This document shows, one piece after another, positions 1 to 10,997 of a stretch of DNA of 64,000 bases. This DNA comes from Diphasiastrum complanatum (Eukaryota; Streptophyta; Lycopodiopsida; Lycopodiales; Lycopodiaceae). Where the stretch lies: positions 45,800,338 through 45,864,337 of the forward strand of contig CM055093.1 of assembly GCA_029204225.1 (NCBI GenBank). Reading direction: 5' to 3'. The notes under the pieces were generated by a model that worked only from the letters and a program-made list of their open reading frames with translations, was not told the origin of the DNA and searched no databases. Positions within the stretch are counted from its first letter, which is position 1; every line of letters starts with the position of its first letter. Position numbers and translations under genes: made by a program.

Positions 1-241
1 CCATTGGAGTCTAAAACCAAAAAAGTCATTGGAGCTATTCCATGGCAGGTCCACAGGAGCCTAAATCATCAAGAACAGCCACAGCTATTCCATTGCACCA
101 TTGCAGTTCCTTGTTATTGCCCAAAAATCAGCAATTTGCATGCTCTGTACTGCTTCCAAAAATGAACGATTTGCATGCCCCCAAAAATTAGGAATTCTCA
201 TGCTCTTTACTGCTATTTAAAATCAAGAATTTGCATGCTTC

Positions 242-1250
242 TTGCAGGCTTGCTCTCTCTGCTGGCTCCATGCTCTCCATTGCTGCTGCCACCTAATCAC
301 CTTACCTCCTCCTGGTGCTGACGTGGCAGATCAGGCAACGCTGCCTGAGTCAGCAGCAGCAGCGCAGAGGGAGCCAGCACTGCCTGCCACACAGGCAGTA
401 GCGCTGCCTGAGATGGCTGCGCTGCTGCCTGCCACGCAGGCAGTAACGCCTGTCCATACCCCCTCCCATCCTCCTGCTGCCTCCCTTCCACTGGACTCCT
501 TCCACTCCCCATTTCTTCTACCTTTGTTGTCCGCTCTTCTTCCTCTACGGACATTCCCCCCCACCAACGTTATTCCATACACTTCATCTAAATCTATAGA
601 GCTCTTTTCCTCCTGGCAGATTGACCAATTCAAGGCAGATTTCCAATTCTCGAAACAAGAAATTTCCCAGTTAAAAGAAACGGCAGCCTCCTTGGTTGAT
701 GAAAAGAACTTGTTGCAGATCAAGATTGCATCATTAGAGCAGTCAATTGGGAACAAGCAGATTGGAGCCTCAGAATCTACTACCACAATGAGTTTTTTCA
801 AAAACAGTGATTCTCCATGCCGGCTGCTCTCCCAATGCAGGTATTTTATACAACTCTTTGCCGGCCTCTATCTCAGAGGTCTTAGCCAAAAAGAAGAGGC
901 CCTCTCTTGGGCATCCGTCTGAAAGAAAGGTACCAAACCGAGTGCTCCAATATCCTCAATAATTTTCAACCACCATTTTGGAAGAAAAATCCAAAGAGCA
1001 AACAACCCACAATATTAGAGTTTGAGGGGTCTGGACAAAGGATGCCATTGCTAAGGCCAAACAATTTCTTGACACCATCTTAGGGCACAGATAAATGGTT
1101 TGGATACAGCTTGGAGAATTACCAGAGATGCAGCTACGTTGATTATTCATTTTACTTCCTTGGAGAGTTGTAGAAATGCTTTGCACTATAGAGCCAAGTT
1201 ACGTGATACCACTATTTACACGGATGACGACCTCACATACATTTAAGTCG
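242..1250 (+). pseudogene. Decayed LINE ORF1-like coiled-coil protein
   Basis: The first reading frame (242-922) is Pro/Ala-rich at the N terminus and then forms a heptad-like coiled coil (about residues 120-165, including QFSKQEISQLKETAASL). Beyond its stop, other frames continue in coding-like fashion: AIAKAKQFLDTILGHR near 1045-1090, then LIIHFTSLESCRNALHYR and LRDTTIYTDDDLT up to about 1250. A coiled coil, then an RRM-like part, then a basic segment with an acidic DDDLT stretch is the layout of LINE-1 type ORF1 RNA-binding proteins. That assignment is inferred from layout only. Several stops and frame changes break it, so no intact product is expected. Confidence 0.35.
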
Positions 1251-1397
1251 AAGAAACGCGTTAAGCCTTTCAGGTGGTGCTTTATTGATAGCGCTCCTAG
1301 TAGTCCCAGTGCTAGGAATTTGGCCCCGGGTTTGAGAGTACCTCGGGGCCCCACCCACACCATCTTCAAATTGGAGTATGGAATGTTTGGCCTAGTC

Positions 1398-1612
1398 AAA
1401 CCAAGCATACCGACTTGATCCTTGACATCGTGCTACAAAAGGTACCATACACAATGCCATTTACGTGCACCTGAACCTACGAAAACTACTCTCTCCCTCA
1501 AAGAAATCCACCTCTACCCATATGCATCGTCCAGCCACAGGCATGGCTATAGAAATCTTGAACTCCTATAAAAAAAGGCCAAAAACTCAAGGCAAAGTGG
1601 ATAGTTGGGAAG
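1398..1612. repeat. Dispersed repeat, copy 1 (second copy 6267-6478)
   Basis: This stretch and 6267-6478 align along about 210 bases with scattered differences. Shared blocks are AACCAAGCAT, TTGATCCTTG/CTGATCCTTG, GGCATGGCTATAGAA and AAAGTGGATAGT. Both copies lie on the plus strand. The first follows the ORF1-like relic directly, so this may be the 3' part of that element family. Confidence 0.6.
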
Positions 1613-2114
1613 AAATTGGATGCTTACATGTACAATAATAAGTTACTAAAAAGCCTTTATATGATGCAATGATGCACACTAAAGGGGTCATACAAAGCAG
1701 ACACAAAGCAATTAGCAAGTTACCAACAACATATTAAACTTGAAAATTAAAACTCGAAACTTGGAAGGTAATTACAACTTATATGATACAAAAACATGCA
1801 AAATGATCCAAATTTCACACATGACTCATAAGAATGATCAATATGTCAAAACTCATCTGATATATATTTCATATGACAAGGAGTGGGCCAATGGCTAAGT
1901 ACATGAGTCTAATAAACAACAAAATCATAGAGTCATGTGACATGAAAATAAACCTTGTATCCCTATGACTCGAAGGCATCGTGATCAAATGAAGATTCCT
2001 CCTCATCATTGTCATTGGTGGATGAATAGGAAGATAGGGAATCCTACTCTGGAAAGCATTGTTATCTCCTTGAACCTATGCCCCTGCGTTTGTCCCTGCA
2101 TCTACGTAAGGGCC
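1613..2114. other. AT-rich stretch without recognisable gene
   Basis: No coding pattern, repeat array or terminal element sequence was recognised here. Base composition is AT-rich and short frames are closed on both strands. Confidence 0.5.
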
Positions 2115-2740
2115 CCAATTCCCTTATACTCACAATTAACTTACGGGTTGTTGGTCTACCAGTCCCTAGCATGGACACGCTACCCGAGACCAGTCATGGG
2201 CATGACATTATTCCCCCCTTATTTAAGTTCTGTCCTCAGAACTTAAAACTGGGAAAGTTCCTCCTTAAGCTTCCTTCCTGTTCACAGAAATCATCATCGT
2301 CTGTGTGATCTTTCAATTCCCTTATAGTCACAATTAACTTACGGGTTGTTGGTCTACCGGTCCCTAGCATGGACATGCTACCCGAGACCAGTCATGGGCA
2401 TGACAATACCCCTGAATACCAAGATTTAAATTACTTATCATAGTTTTCCGAATTTTTTTGTCTTCACCCTTAGCTAATGAAACTATGTACCTATGTTGAC
2501 TAGGAACTTCTGGAAGTCTGAGTTTTTTTTTATGGGTCGCCCCATCATGGACACGCTACCCGAGACCAGCCATGGGCATGACAATACCCCTGAATACCAA
2601 GATTTAAATTACTTACCATAGTTTTCCAAATTTTTTTGTCTTCACCCTTAGCTAATAAAACTATGTACCTATGCTGACTAGGAACTTCTGGAAGTCTGAG
2701 TTTTTTAACTAGGGTGTATTTGATGAAATTATGGGTCGCC
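2115..2740 (-). repeat. Local duplications in gypsy protease region
   Basis: A block around CATGGACACGCTACCCGAGA occurs three times (near 2170, 2370 and 2548). The first two copies share about 50 bases to their left (ACTTACGGGTTGTTGGTCTA). The last two share about 140 bases to their right, from ATACCCCTGAATACC to AACTTCTGGAAGTCTGAG. Read on minus this is the C-terminal part of the retroviral-type protease of the gypsy element, so protease-coding DNA has been duplicated at least twice. Confidence 0.75.
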
Positions 2741-2835
2741 CCATCATCAACCATGACTCTGACTGACTGGTTATCAACTTTCCCATGCATACGTACTAGA
2801 TCATGCGGCCCACAACTGAAGGGTCTCGCTAGCAT
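2545..2835 (-). pseudogene. Ty3/gypsy aspartic protease fragment
   Basis: The 96-residue minus frame contains VMVDDGATHNFI, the flap-less active-site motif of Ty3/gypsy proteases (usually D-S/T-G-A-T/S). The second residue is Asp here, which is unusual. The motif is followed by a KKLRLPE segment typical of the family. It continues on the same strand from the gag frame at 2909-3752 and ends in duplicated sequence, with no reverse transcriptase after it. It is a truncated, probably dead copy. Confidence 0.75.
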
Positions 2836-2908
2836 TGCAGAAGTTAGTTGGCAACAGTGTTCATGGTAAACACTTTTATCTCGGAAGTTGCCGAGTCACT
2901 TGGGAAAC

Positions 2909-3752
2909 TTACTGTCTAAACAAGATGAACTTGTTTTTTATCTTTCTTTTCTTTTTTAGTGAAAGGCCCCTTGGGACTGTGTGTCCCTTGCCCATGCACA
3001 CAAAGCACAAACGCTCTTGTTTGGCTTTCTCAAAATCTTCTGGTTTTAAGGGCTGTATGAGCTTCTTTCTTTTTAAAAATTTCTTTTTATATTGAAAGTC
3101 TTTCTGAGTAGGTTGCTCAAATTGGGGCTGTTGTCTACCCACTGAATCATCATAGATTTGAGCATATTTGAGAGCTTGCTCTAGGGTAGTAGGCGAGTTT
3201 CTCTGGACCTCTACTTTATATTCATCTTTAAGGCCATGGACAAATCCTCTGACTTTCTGATAGTCATCCATATTTTTTATCTTTAAAATTGCTTCTCGAT
3301 ACTGCGAGATATAATGGATTAAGGATTTGTCCATTACTATTTTTTCCCAGACTTCCCAGGCTCTATCAAGTTCATTTTCTGACAGAAACTCTCTTAGGAA
3401 GGCTTCTTCAAAAGCCTTCCATGACCGGGGAGTCTGCCCAATCTCCTGGAGGTTTAGCCACCACTTATAGGCCATGGGCCCTAGGGAAAGACTGGCCTCA
3501 ATAGCTTGCAAATGGTCAGGGGTTTGTTTAAGAGCATGTATGTTCTTCCATTTGCTGAGGAAGGTTTGTAGAATATCTGCGTTTCTATCCTTCTCTTCCC
3601 CAATAAACGTAGGAGGCTTTAAGTCTTTAAAGACACTGGGATGAGACCGAATAGGCTCACCCGAAACTAATGGAAGTGGAGAAGTGGATGGCTGAGAAGT
3701 GGATGGGAGGCTTCCTTTCGCGGAGTTCAAAATTAAACTTTTGAGCTCGGCG
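2909..3752 (-). pseudogene. Ty3/gypsy Gag (nucleocapsid Cys lost)
   Basis: The minus frame carries a retrotransposon gag domain: AYKWWLNLQEIG, SWKAFEEAFLREF, YISQYREAILKI and VRGFVHGLKDEYK, the usual capsid core order. Near its end is a zinc knuckle, CFVCMGKGHTVPRG, in which the last Cys of C-x2-C-x4-H-x4-C is replaced by Gly (one base away). The frame runs without a break from the LTR on its right (3753-4061), so the true start is unclear and the leader may be lost. The protease fragment follows on the left. The role would be RNA packaging into virus-like particles, but the zinc-knuckle change suggests loss of function. Confidence 0.8.
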
Positions 3753-4061
3753 CAACCTTGCCTACTCCCTGATATGGAGCAAGCCCCTCCTAGCCCAGTG
3801 TGAGGGCTGGTAGCATGCATACTGCCAAGTGTCGGCCACGTGACACTGACGTGGCCAACTGCACGTCGGGACCCAACGTGGGGCCCTATCCTGCTGACAG
3901 GGTCCCTATGCTATGTTATTCCCGCCATGAGTATGGACCGTGCCGAGCACACTACTCACATTGTCTTGCCCTGTTGGTTGTATACGCTAGACACGACCCT
4001 GACTATGGTATCTGACCTCCTATGTTCTCTAGGGTTCGCCACTAATTACGTGCTCGTAACA
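3753..4061 (-). repeat. Gypsy LTR, minus orientation
   Basis: Read on minus it begins TGTTACGAGCACGTAA and matches, inverted, the plus-strand LTR at 5591-5900 along its length (shared AACCCTAGAGAACATAGGAG and ATGCATGCTAC). It abuts the minus-strand gag. No clear tRNA primer site follows it, so the leader has probably been deleted. Confidence 0.75.
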
Positions 4062-4205
4062 GCCATGATCTCTAGGGGATGCATTTTTATTTGGGGATTT
4101 AGTTGGGGAAGGGCCCAGTGAGCCAGTTGAGATTGGGGAGGCAAAGCAAAGGGGAATAGGTTTTCTAGAGGCGGCAGCTATGGGAGGTGTTGGGGCGACC
4201 ATAGG

Positions 4206-5623
4206 GTGGAGCATACTCACACCCTAGAGCCATGCCATGACCACATGCACATACAAAGGGCAGGACATGTAGATATCAATAGAGCACAATGTTTGCAAGG
4301 TGGTAGAAGACAATGTCCTAGTGCGAAGGAACCCAGACATTCAAAAGTTCAAAAGACCTATGAGCTTTTTCGTAGGCGATTTTCTGGCCAGGTATGAAAA
4401 AGGACATCCAGCAATATGTAACCAGTTGCCAGAAATGTCAAGTAAATAAAGCAGAGTGTTTAAAGGCAGGAGGGTTGTTACAGCCCTTAGATATACCAGC
4501 TGGTAAGTGGGAGAGTATCTCCATGGATTTTATAGTACGCCTGCCTAAAACCCAAAAGGGTAATGACGCTATATGGGTCATAGTTGACCGTCTGACCAAA
4601 ATGGCTCACTTTATTTCGACCAAAACAACTGTTAGAGCTTCAGAGTTAGCGAGGTTGTTTGTAGATGGGCTATTTAAATTGTACGGTCTACCTTCTGGCA
4701 TAGTTAGCGACCGGGACAGTAAGTTTAATGGAAATTTTTGGAGGGCAGTATTCCATCATCTCCATACTAAACTAAATATGAGTACTACCGACCATCCACA
4801 GATGGACGGTCAAACGGAAAGAGTAAACCAGGTGCTGGAGGATATGCTTCGTGCATATGTCAGCAAAAAGCAGACTAATTGGGAGGAGTATCTCTCGATA
4901 TTAGAGTTTGCTTATAACAGTACCAAACATTCAGCTACGGGATACAGCCCCTTTATGCTGATGTATGGTTTTCAGCCACGCTCACCAACAGCTATAGGGT
5001 TTAAACAAGAAAAAGTTAGAGCAACCAGAAACTTTTTAGAAGACCTAAACCAGATGATAGAACATGCTAAGCGTAGCATTAGGCAGTCCCAGGATCGAGC
5101 TAGGCATTATGCAGATCCACACAGACGGGATGTGCAATTCTCCGCTGGTGAGAAAGTCTACTTGAGAGTCCCAGTTGACTCTAAAACCCTCAAATCAAGA
5201 GTGTGTGCTAAGTTTTCTCCTAGGTATTGTGGTCCTTTTACCATTAGTAGAAGACTAGGTGAGGTCACCTATGAACCACAACTCCCACGCAGCAGTAAGG
5301 TTTTTCCAGTCTTTCATGTAAGTCAGTTACGAAAAGCCTTAGCCAGATCAGAAAATCTGGCAGGGGACAGTGTTCTAGTTCTCCCATTGGATTCTCAACC
5401 TCCACATGAACCAGAGGAGATTCTTGATAGTAGAGAGACGCAGACTCATCATACTCTATACCGAGAATATCTAGTCAAGTGGAACGATCAGCCTGTTGAG
5501 AATGCCACCTGGGAAAAAAGGCAGCGTCTTTCGCAAGATTTTTCTAGACTTTGTCTTAGGGGACCAAGACGGTTCTTAAGGGGGAGGGAGTGTTACGAGC
5601 ACGTAACCGGTGCCGAACCCTAG
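4206..5623 (+). pseudogene. Ty3/gypsy chromovirus integrase with chromodomain
   Basis: Long plus frame 4394-5623 (409 residues). The zinc-binding part ends in CQKC (residues 12-15). The catalytic core has all three acidic residues, D45 (SMDF), D106 (SDRDSKF) and E142 (GQTERVN), with the normal 35 residues between the last two. It is followed by a conserved C-terminal fold and a chromodomain (EYLVKWNDQPVENATWE). Upstream, 4340-4393 encodes the start of the zinc domain (YELFRRRF) in another frame, so one frameshift lies near 4385. The stop codon lies 33 bases inside the downstream LTR. RT and RNase H are absent. The role would be inserting retroelement cDNA, with the chromodomain steering it to chromatin. 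Confidence 0.88.
5578..5590 (+). other. Polypurine tract of gypsy element
   Basis: AAGGGGGAGGGAG directly precedes the LTR start TGTTACG. This is the standard site for plus-strand primer formation in LTR retroelements. Confidence 0.75.
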
Positions 5624-5900
5624 AGAACATAGGAGGTCAGATACCACAGTCAGGGTCGTGTCCAGCATATACGACCAACAGGGCAAGACAGTGTGAGTAG
5701 TGTGCCCCGACACGGTCCATAGCCATGGCGGGCCTAACACAGCATAGGGACCCTGTCAGCGGGATAGGGCCCCATGTTGGGTCCCGACGTGCAGTCGGCC
5801 ACGTCAGTGTCACGTGGCCGACACTTGGCAGTATGCATGCTACTAGCCCTCACACTGGGCTAGGAGGGGATTGCTCCATATCAAGGAGTAGGAAAGGTTG
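5591..5900 (+). repeat. Gypsy LTR, plus orientation
   Basis: It starts TGTTACGAGCACGTAA right after the polypurine tract, and is the inverted counterpart of 3753-4061. Similarity to the other copy stops near AAAGGTTG at 5900, so the true 3' end may be truncated. Confidence 0.75.
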
Positions 5901-6671
5901 GGTGTTTGCCCTACTGTGGTGTTGAGACCTCTAACAATGGCCCTGCTACTGCCGATGAACACCATGATGACCCTACCCTTATCCATGAAATTTGTGATGG
6001 CCCTATTGTTGCTAATGGTTGGTTGGGATGGCCCTACTACTGTTAAGGAAGTAGGTTGTCATGGCCATGCATGCAGCTAATGGCAAATGGAATGATGGAC
6101 CAACAGTAGGGCTAGAAGGTGCACCACTATTGACGGCCCCGAATACTGTGCCAATAGAACCTAGCTGCCCACCAAGTTCCAACCTATAGCATGTGCCTAT
6201 GAGCTCGCTCAAGTGCAGAGATTGCCATAAATGGGGTAACACCCAAAGATCGCCCATTGGGCCAAATCAAACCAAGCATGTCGACCTGATCCTTGTCGTC
6301 GCGCTGCAAAAGTACCACCACCACAATATAGACAATGCCATCTGCGTGCACCTGAACCTGCAAAAAATATTGCAAGAAATTCACCTCTGCCCACATGCAT
6401 CATCCCGCCACAGGCATGGCTATAGAATACCTAAGCTCCTAAAAAAGAAGGCCAAAAACTCAGTGCAAAGTGGATAGTGAGAAAAAATGCTAACGCACCT
6501 CTAAAGCCAACAAATACTAAACCATAATGCCAATATATGCACCCTAAACCCCTAAACCCTTAAGCCTAAAGCTAGAAAAAACTATGCAAAAAGGGCCTCA
6601 TGCACATCAACCACATGGTTGTGCATGCTGACCACCTATGCAAAAAGAAGCTTGGGAATATGCACTTTCTC
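5901..6671. other. Non-coding, with degenerate GATGGCCCTAC repeats
   Basis: From 5930 to 6060 the motif TGGCCCTACTGTTG/TGGCCCTGCTACTG recurs imperfectly about every 30-40 bases. The dispersed repeat copy 2 sits at 6267-6478. Between 6540 and 6575 there is CCCTAAACCCCTAAACCC, too short and irregular to call a telomere-type array. No gene is seen. Confidence 0.5.
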
Positions 6672-6676
6672 CCAAG

Positions 6677-7597
6677 TGTTGCGCCGGCACCTCAAAGGGT
6701 GCTGGGACTTGAGCGGTTTCCCCAACACGCGCTTAAGTCTAACATTCATCCATCATGCACTTACGTAAAAGCCAACTCAGAAACGTAACAAGCTTAACCA
6801 TTCAGACTTAAGAAAACTGGAATCCCAACCAACCCGAAAGCCAACTCAGAATCCGTCCCCAAAAGGTAACCAAAGGCAAAGACAAGCCACACATGAAACC
6901 CAAGGCATAGTGGTCGCCAAACTGACCAATTGGCATAGCGGCAAGCCCCATGTCGATGACAGGGACCCTTAGGCGCCAGCGATGCAAAAAGGTTGTAGTA
7001 AGGGTCCTTCCACTTGGACCAGTCCCGGAGGCGAAACCGAAATGGTAATCATCCCCAAGGATCAACTTTATTAGATTTGGAAGAGGTTACATTCATACAT
7101 AGACTGACCGGTCTCGGGGCCACCAACACGTGCTGGGCATTGTGCCTGGCTCGTGCTGGTAGAGGGAGCTGAGACCTGGCGACTGGATTCCTGGCGCTGG
7201 TTGAGCTGCCCAAGTTTCTGTCTGCCGGACTCCCCCCTATAGTTCTGCTGTGATTCGGCGCACCCCCTCTGGTTTGAAACATAGTGCTTTCTGGTAAAGC
7301 ACGCTTTTTAGGACTTAGTTTTTATTTTGCTGATTAAGCCTAGCAAGCCTGGCAGAATCAGTCTGGCTCCCGGACATGGGTCCCGGGAGCCGTCCCGGCG
7401 GCCGAATCAACCTGCTTTCCTGACTAGGCCATGACTCGAGCTCCAGAGCTAGCTCATGACTTTGTGACTACTTGACTGGCTCACCACAGGTCGGAGGCTC
7501 AGTCCTTGACGTTCTAACTTGCTCTGGGACCTTAGGGAGTGTCACCCCTTTGAGTCTTACAGGGCACGCTGGGTGCACCCGAGTCAGCTTTACAACA
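6677..7597 (-). repeat. 3' LTR of the gag-only element
   Basis: 921 bp, TGTTG at the left end and CAACA at the right, near-identical to 11011-11931. It contains a small inverted repeat, GTGCTTTC...AAAGCAC, near 7286. Short open frames inside it have no family similarity and are not called. Confidence 0.92.
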
Positions 7598-7608
7598 TCC
7601 TCCCCTCG
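7598..7608 (-). other. Polypurine tract of the gag-only element
   Basis: On minus it reads CGAGGGGAGGA and directly precedes the 3' LTR. It is purine-rich as expected for the plus-strand primer. Confidence 0.7.
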
Positions 7609-7964
7609 TTTGAGAAAGTTGATGTCCTCATCAGGGCCAAACTAGAACCTAAGACTCATGGCACGGGCTTAATTCACCGGCCAGACTTTAGTCACATATA
7701 CAAGGGCACGGGCTTGATTCACCGGCCAAAGGAAACCAACTGTAAAGCAGAGTAATGATATTGTGTTTTACACCCAGCACAGGAAAAGTGTGGATCTAGT
7801 TCACTTACGTAAAACCTGTGTGAAGCTGCTGCACTTAGACATCAAACTGAAGCTCACTCCTCAATGAGAAATGCGGCTTACTTTATTAGCATGAAAGAAA
7901 AAGGTACTCACGGCTCCCTTAAGCCTCAGATATGTCGTTGTCGTCGCACATCTGGATGAGTCCC
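7609..7964 (-). other. 3' non-coding part of gag-only element
   Basis: Between the end of the protease remnant and the polypurine tract. It contains a short direct repeat (GGCACGGGCTTAATTCACCGGCC and a near copy, 7660-7726). No RT or integrase trace is visible. Confidence 0.6.
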
Positions 7965-8498
7965 CTAGGACTCTTGATATTTCGTTTGGTCGTCCAGGTT
8001 GAGCTCCTTGAGCTCTGCATCGGCACTTAGATTCACCTTTGACGTAGAAACTGCAGGCAATGTTGGCTCCATTTGACCTCGCGTCAGCTGGTTTGTCACT
8101 GTTGGATGTCTTTCGTTAAAAAAGTGAGCTTTCGCTTGGTCACACAAGGTGAGCTCCTTGAGCTCTGCATCGGCACTTGAATTCACCTTTGATGTAGAGA
8201 CTATAGGCAATGTTGGCTCCATTTGTTCCCGTGTCAGCTGGTCTGTCACTGTTGGTTGTCCTTCGTTAAATAGGTGAATGAGATTGGGAGGAATGGTTGG
8301 CTCAGGTTCATTTGTGTCGTTCTTTTCTAGTTGGTCCCCTGGCACAGCTCTGACGACACAAGGTCTCCTGCCATTATATAATAACACAAGGTTAACCCCT
8401 TTTGCCAAGAAGGCCACCACATGTTCGTTAAACCAGCTTAATCCCAAAATAGCGTCGAAGGCATCCATCTTCAAGATTGTGAATGTTAGTCGATTCTT
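7965..8498 (-). pseudogene. Protease C-terminal part and duplicated tail
   Basis: In the same frame as gag but separated from it by TAG at 8499-8501. FTILKMDAFDAILGLSWF is the conserved segment that follows the protease active site in Ty3/gypsy elements. The tail then contains two copies of a ~49-residue block (QPTVTDQLTREQMEPTLP and HPTVTNQLTRGQMEPTLP, each running to a shared SADAELKEL). This is a recent tandem duplication of about 150 bp (roughly 7975-8125 and 8126-8275). The frame ends at 7965 without entering RT sequence. Confidence 0.75.
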
Positions 8499-10178
8499 CT
8501 AGGCTCCCAGAGAGATTGGTAAGTTGGTTGCCAATCTACAAGTGGTCATTGTACCTTTCGCGGTCTCCACACAAATAGGAGTCACATTTTCTTCACATTG
8601 GATGTCCAATTCTCCTGTCAGTTTTTCTGACAAGTAGTTATGTGACGCCCCCAGGTCTACCATGAAGTAAATGATCCTGCCTTGAATACAGCCTTTCAGG
8701 TACAATAACTTGGATCCTCTCGCAGGAGTCGCCATAAGATGTTCACGATAAGCCGCAAGTGCCCCTATCTGTTGCAAGGCATTCAGGTCAGACTTCGTCA
8801 AATCCGTTTCTGGGTCCTCTTCATCATCTTGTTCACCATCTTCTTGATCAAATGCCTCTCTCTCCATCCTATCAAATCCTTCAATGGCAGCCATGATTTG
8901 CTTATTCAATGGTTTGGGGCATGACCTCCAAGAGTGACCTTGCTGATGACAGTTGAAGCAACGCAAGGAACTGCCCACTGTTGGTGAGCTGTTGCTGTGA
9001 CTAGCTGAAGGTCCAACATTGTTTCTTCTCTGGAACATGTTCCCTCCATTGTTGCCTTGGTTGCCAAACCCTGTTTTTGTTGAAAATTTATTCACGCTAC
9101 TCGAGGCTTGGTTGCCATTTGGAGCTGAGTCCCCCCTTGAAAAGAAGCTCGGACTCGGTCTAGATCCACTAAATACTCTTGTTGAGGTTGCGGGAGCAGC
9201 TGGTGCCAATGTGCTCTCATAATCACAAGCCATTTCAGCCGCTCGAATAGTTGAATTGAAATCATGGGGCATGTAGCTGTCTATCGCACGCCGGGTCCAG
9301 GATTGCATTCCAGACAATAGGTAATGAGTTTTGTCCGCCTCGGACATATCTTCAATAACCCATACACTCTGTCTGAATCTATTGAGGTACTCTCGCAATG
9401 ACCCTTTCTGTTTGAGCCCCGATAATTCTGTCCTCAATCTCATGTGTGAATCCTTCGGTATGAACTCCTCTCGTAACGCGGCTTTGAATGCGTCCCATGT
9501 TTGAAAATGCATTCCTGCCATCCGGTACCAATTTGTAGTGTAGCCCTCAAAATATGCTAATGCCAAGTCAGTTCTTTCTTCCTCAGGAGTGTTCATCAGA
9601 CGGAAGTAATGGTCCATGTGAAACAACCAATCTTCCACAACTCGAATGTCACGCTCTCCTTTGAAAGTAGGTGGTGCTTTCACTTTGGCAGTCTTTCTTG
9701 GGCCCTATGTGGTTCGCGCTCGTGGTTCTCTTGGTATCTGTGGAGGAGGCGCCACTGCATTCTCCCTAGTTGCTTCCAACTCTTCAAACCTGGCTTCGAG
9801 CTGTGTTAGCCCGTCTCTCATTTCTCTAGCAAGGTTAATTTGAGTAAGATTCATGGCTCGCAAGGATGTTTGCCATTCTTTCCTTTCGGTTTCTCTATCC
9901 TTCTTCACCTCGCTAAGCATAGCCGTCATTGCGCTTGATAAGTATTGCCGCATCTTCACTTCAAAGAGGTCTTGTTGCGCCTCTGGCAAGGGTTCATCTC
10001 TTGGTGTAGGTTCAGAAGGGCCACCCATCTCTTCATGGAGGGGCGCCACTGTGGAGTGCATACGCTCTTTCTTTCTCAACTTGGACCTGGTGCCATCTCG
10101 ATGCATGCGAGAGCTGTATTCTCGAGTCAGCTCTTCTCCGTCCGTCAGTGCTCGTAACTCTTCAAGATGGTCCTCCAT
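8499..10178 (-). pseudogene. Gag-protease of gag-only element, one internal TAG
   Basis: ATG at 10176-10178 opens an acidic N-terminal part rich in coiled coil (MTAMLSEVKKDRETERKEW). An in-frame TAG at 9702-9704 interrupts it. The same frame continues into a retrotransposon gag domain (VEDWLFHMDHYFRLM, NWYRMAGMHFQTWDAFK, YLNRFRQSV) and an intact zinc knuckle CFNCHQQGHSWRSC. The protease motif is FMVDLGASHNYLS, where Leu replaces the usual Ser/Thr of DSG/DTG. A second TAG (8499-8501) stands where the family usually has Tyr. Gag would form particles and package RNA; the stops and the altered active site suggest this copy is dead or depends on a helper. Confidence 0.85.
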
Positions 10179-10997
10179 TATAGTCAGAGGTGTACTTCCA
10201 ACAGATTATCGCCTCAATCCTTTTTTTATATTTGAAGCTCTCCCTTCTGTCAGCCGGGCCCCACAACTCTCTTCTCTTCTTTATTAAATCAGCTTCAATG
10301 AAAATATCCCTTCCTCAAACTTAGCACGCCCACATCACCTGAGAGCCAAGTAGGAACCAGGTCATTTGTGTCCAAGCAAGCACACGACAAACGGAACATA
10401 CCAACCAAGCAAACACAGAGGATCCCTCTCAAGCCACAAACCCCCCTGAGACCGGACGTAGGACCTTTGCCTAGCCGCGCCCACACAAATCTATCACAGA
10501 ATTAGCCCACGGGGAAACATCCATCCAACCATCCGTGCTTTCACCATTAAGCAGCACATTGCCTCAGTCACGCCCCACCACTTTTTGGTCGATAGCCCTT
10601 ATAGCTAAACGATCGGCAGCTATCCCGCACCGGCAGCTAACCACCCGTGCTTTACACCCGAATTCGAGCAGCATCTCTGTATCAATGGTTAACCCGTACA
10701 GTTCAAATATGTCGCCCCGCACCCCACAAGGTACAGACCGTGCTTTCACCTACCTAGGCAGCACTTTGCCTCATCCGTCCTACGTGCAGACAGCGCCAGG
10801 CCCGAACCGCGAGAACTGACCGTGCTTACACCTCGAGGGCAGCACTTTGACTCATCAAGTCCCCCGTTCTGCCGACCACCCCGACCGTGGACGCACCCGT
10901 GCTTACACTGTGGGCAGCACCTTGCGCAACGGTTGTCCTGACAAATCCCAAAACGTGGCCATCCCTGTGAGACTTGCGTAGCTGACCGGCTAGTCGG
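10179..10997 (-). promoter_or_regulatory. Untranslated leader with five repeated hairpins
   Basis: The ~820-bp leader between primer site and gag holds five related motifs of the form CCGTGCTT-[C/A]ACC...GGCAGCAC, at 10533, 10644, 10738, 10820 and 10897. In most copies GTGCT can pair with AGCAC to make a short stem. Leaders of retroelements hold RNA packaging and dimer signals, so a role in being packaged by a helper element is a reasonable inference. Confidence 0.5.

Noticed and set aside
6540-6575. CCCTAAACCCCTAAACCC as a telomere-type array
   Set aside because: Only about three irregular units; could be chance or a tiny interstitial scrap.
6808-7282. Minus frames inside the 921-bp LTR, repeated at 11142-11616
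   Set aside because: Present only because the LTRs are identical copies; no protein similarity recognised, and they lie in LTR U3/R sequence.
9702-9704. TAG in gag repaired by U-to-C RNA editing
   Set aside because: Such editing is known from plant organelles, not nuclear retroelement transcripts.
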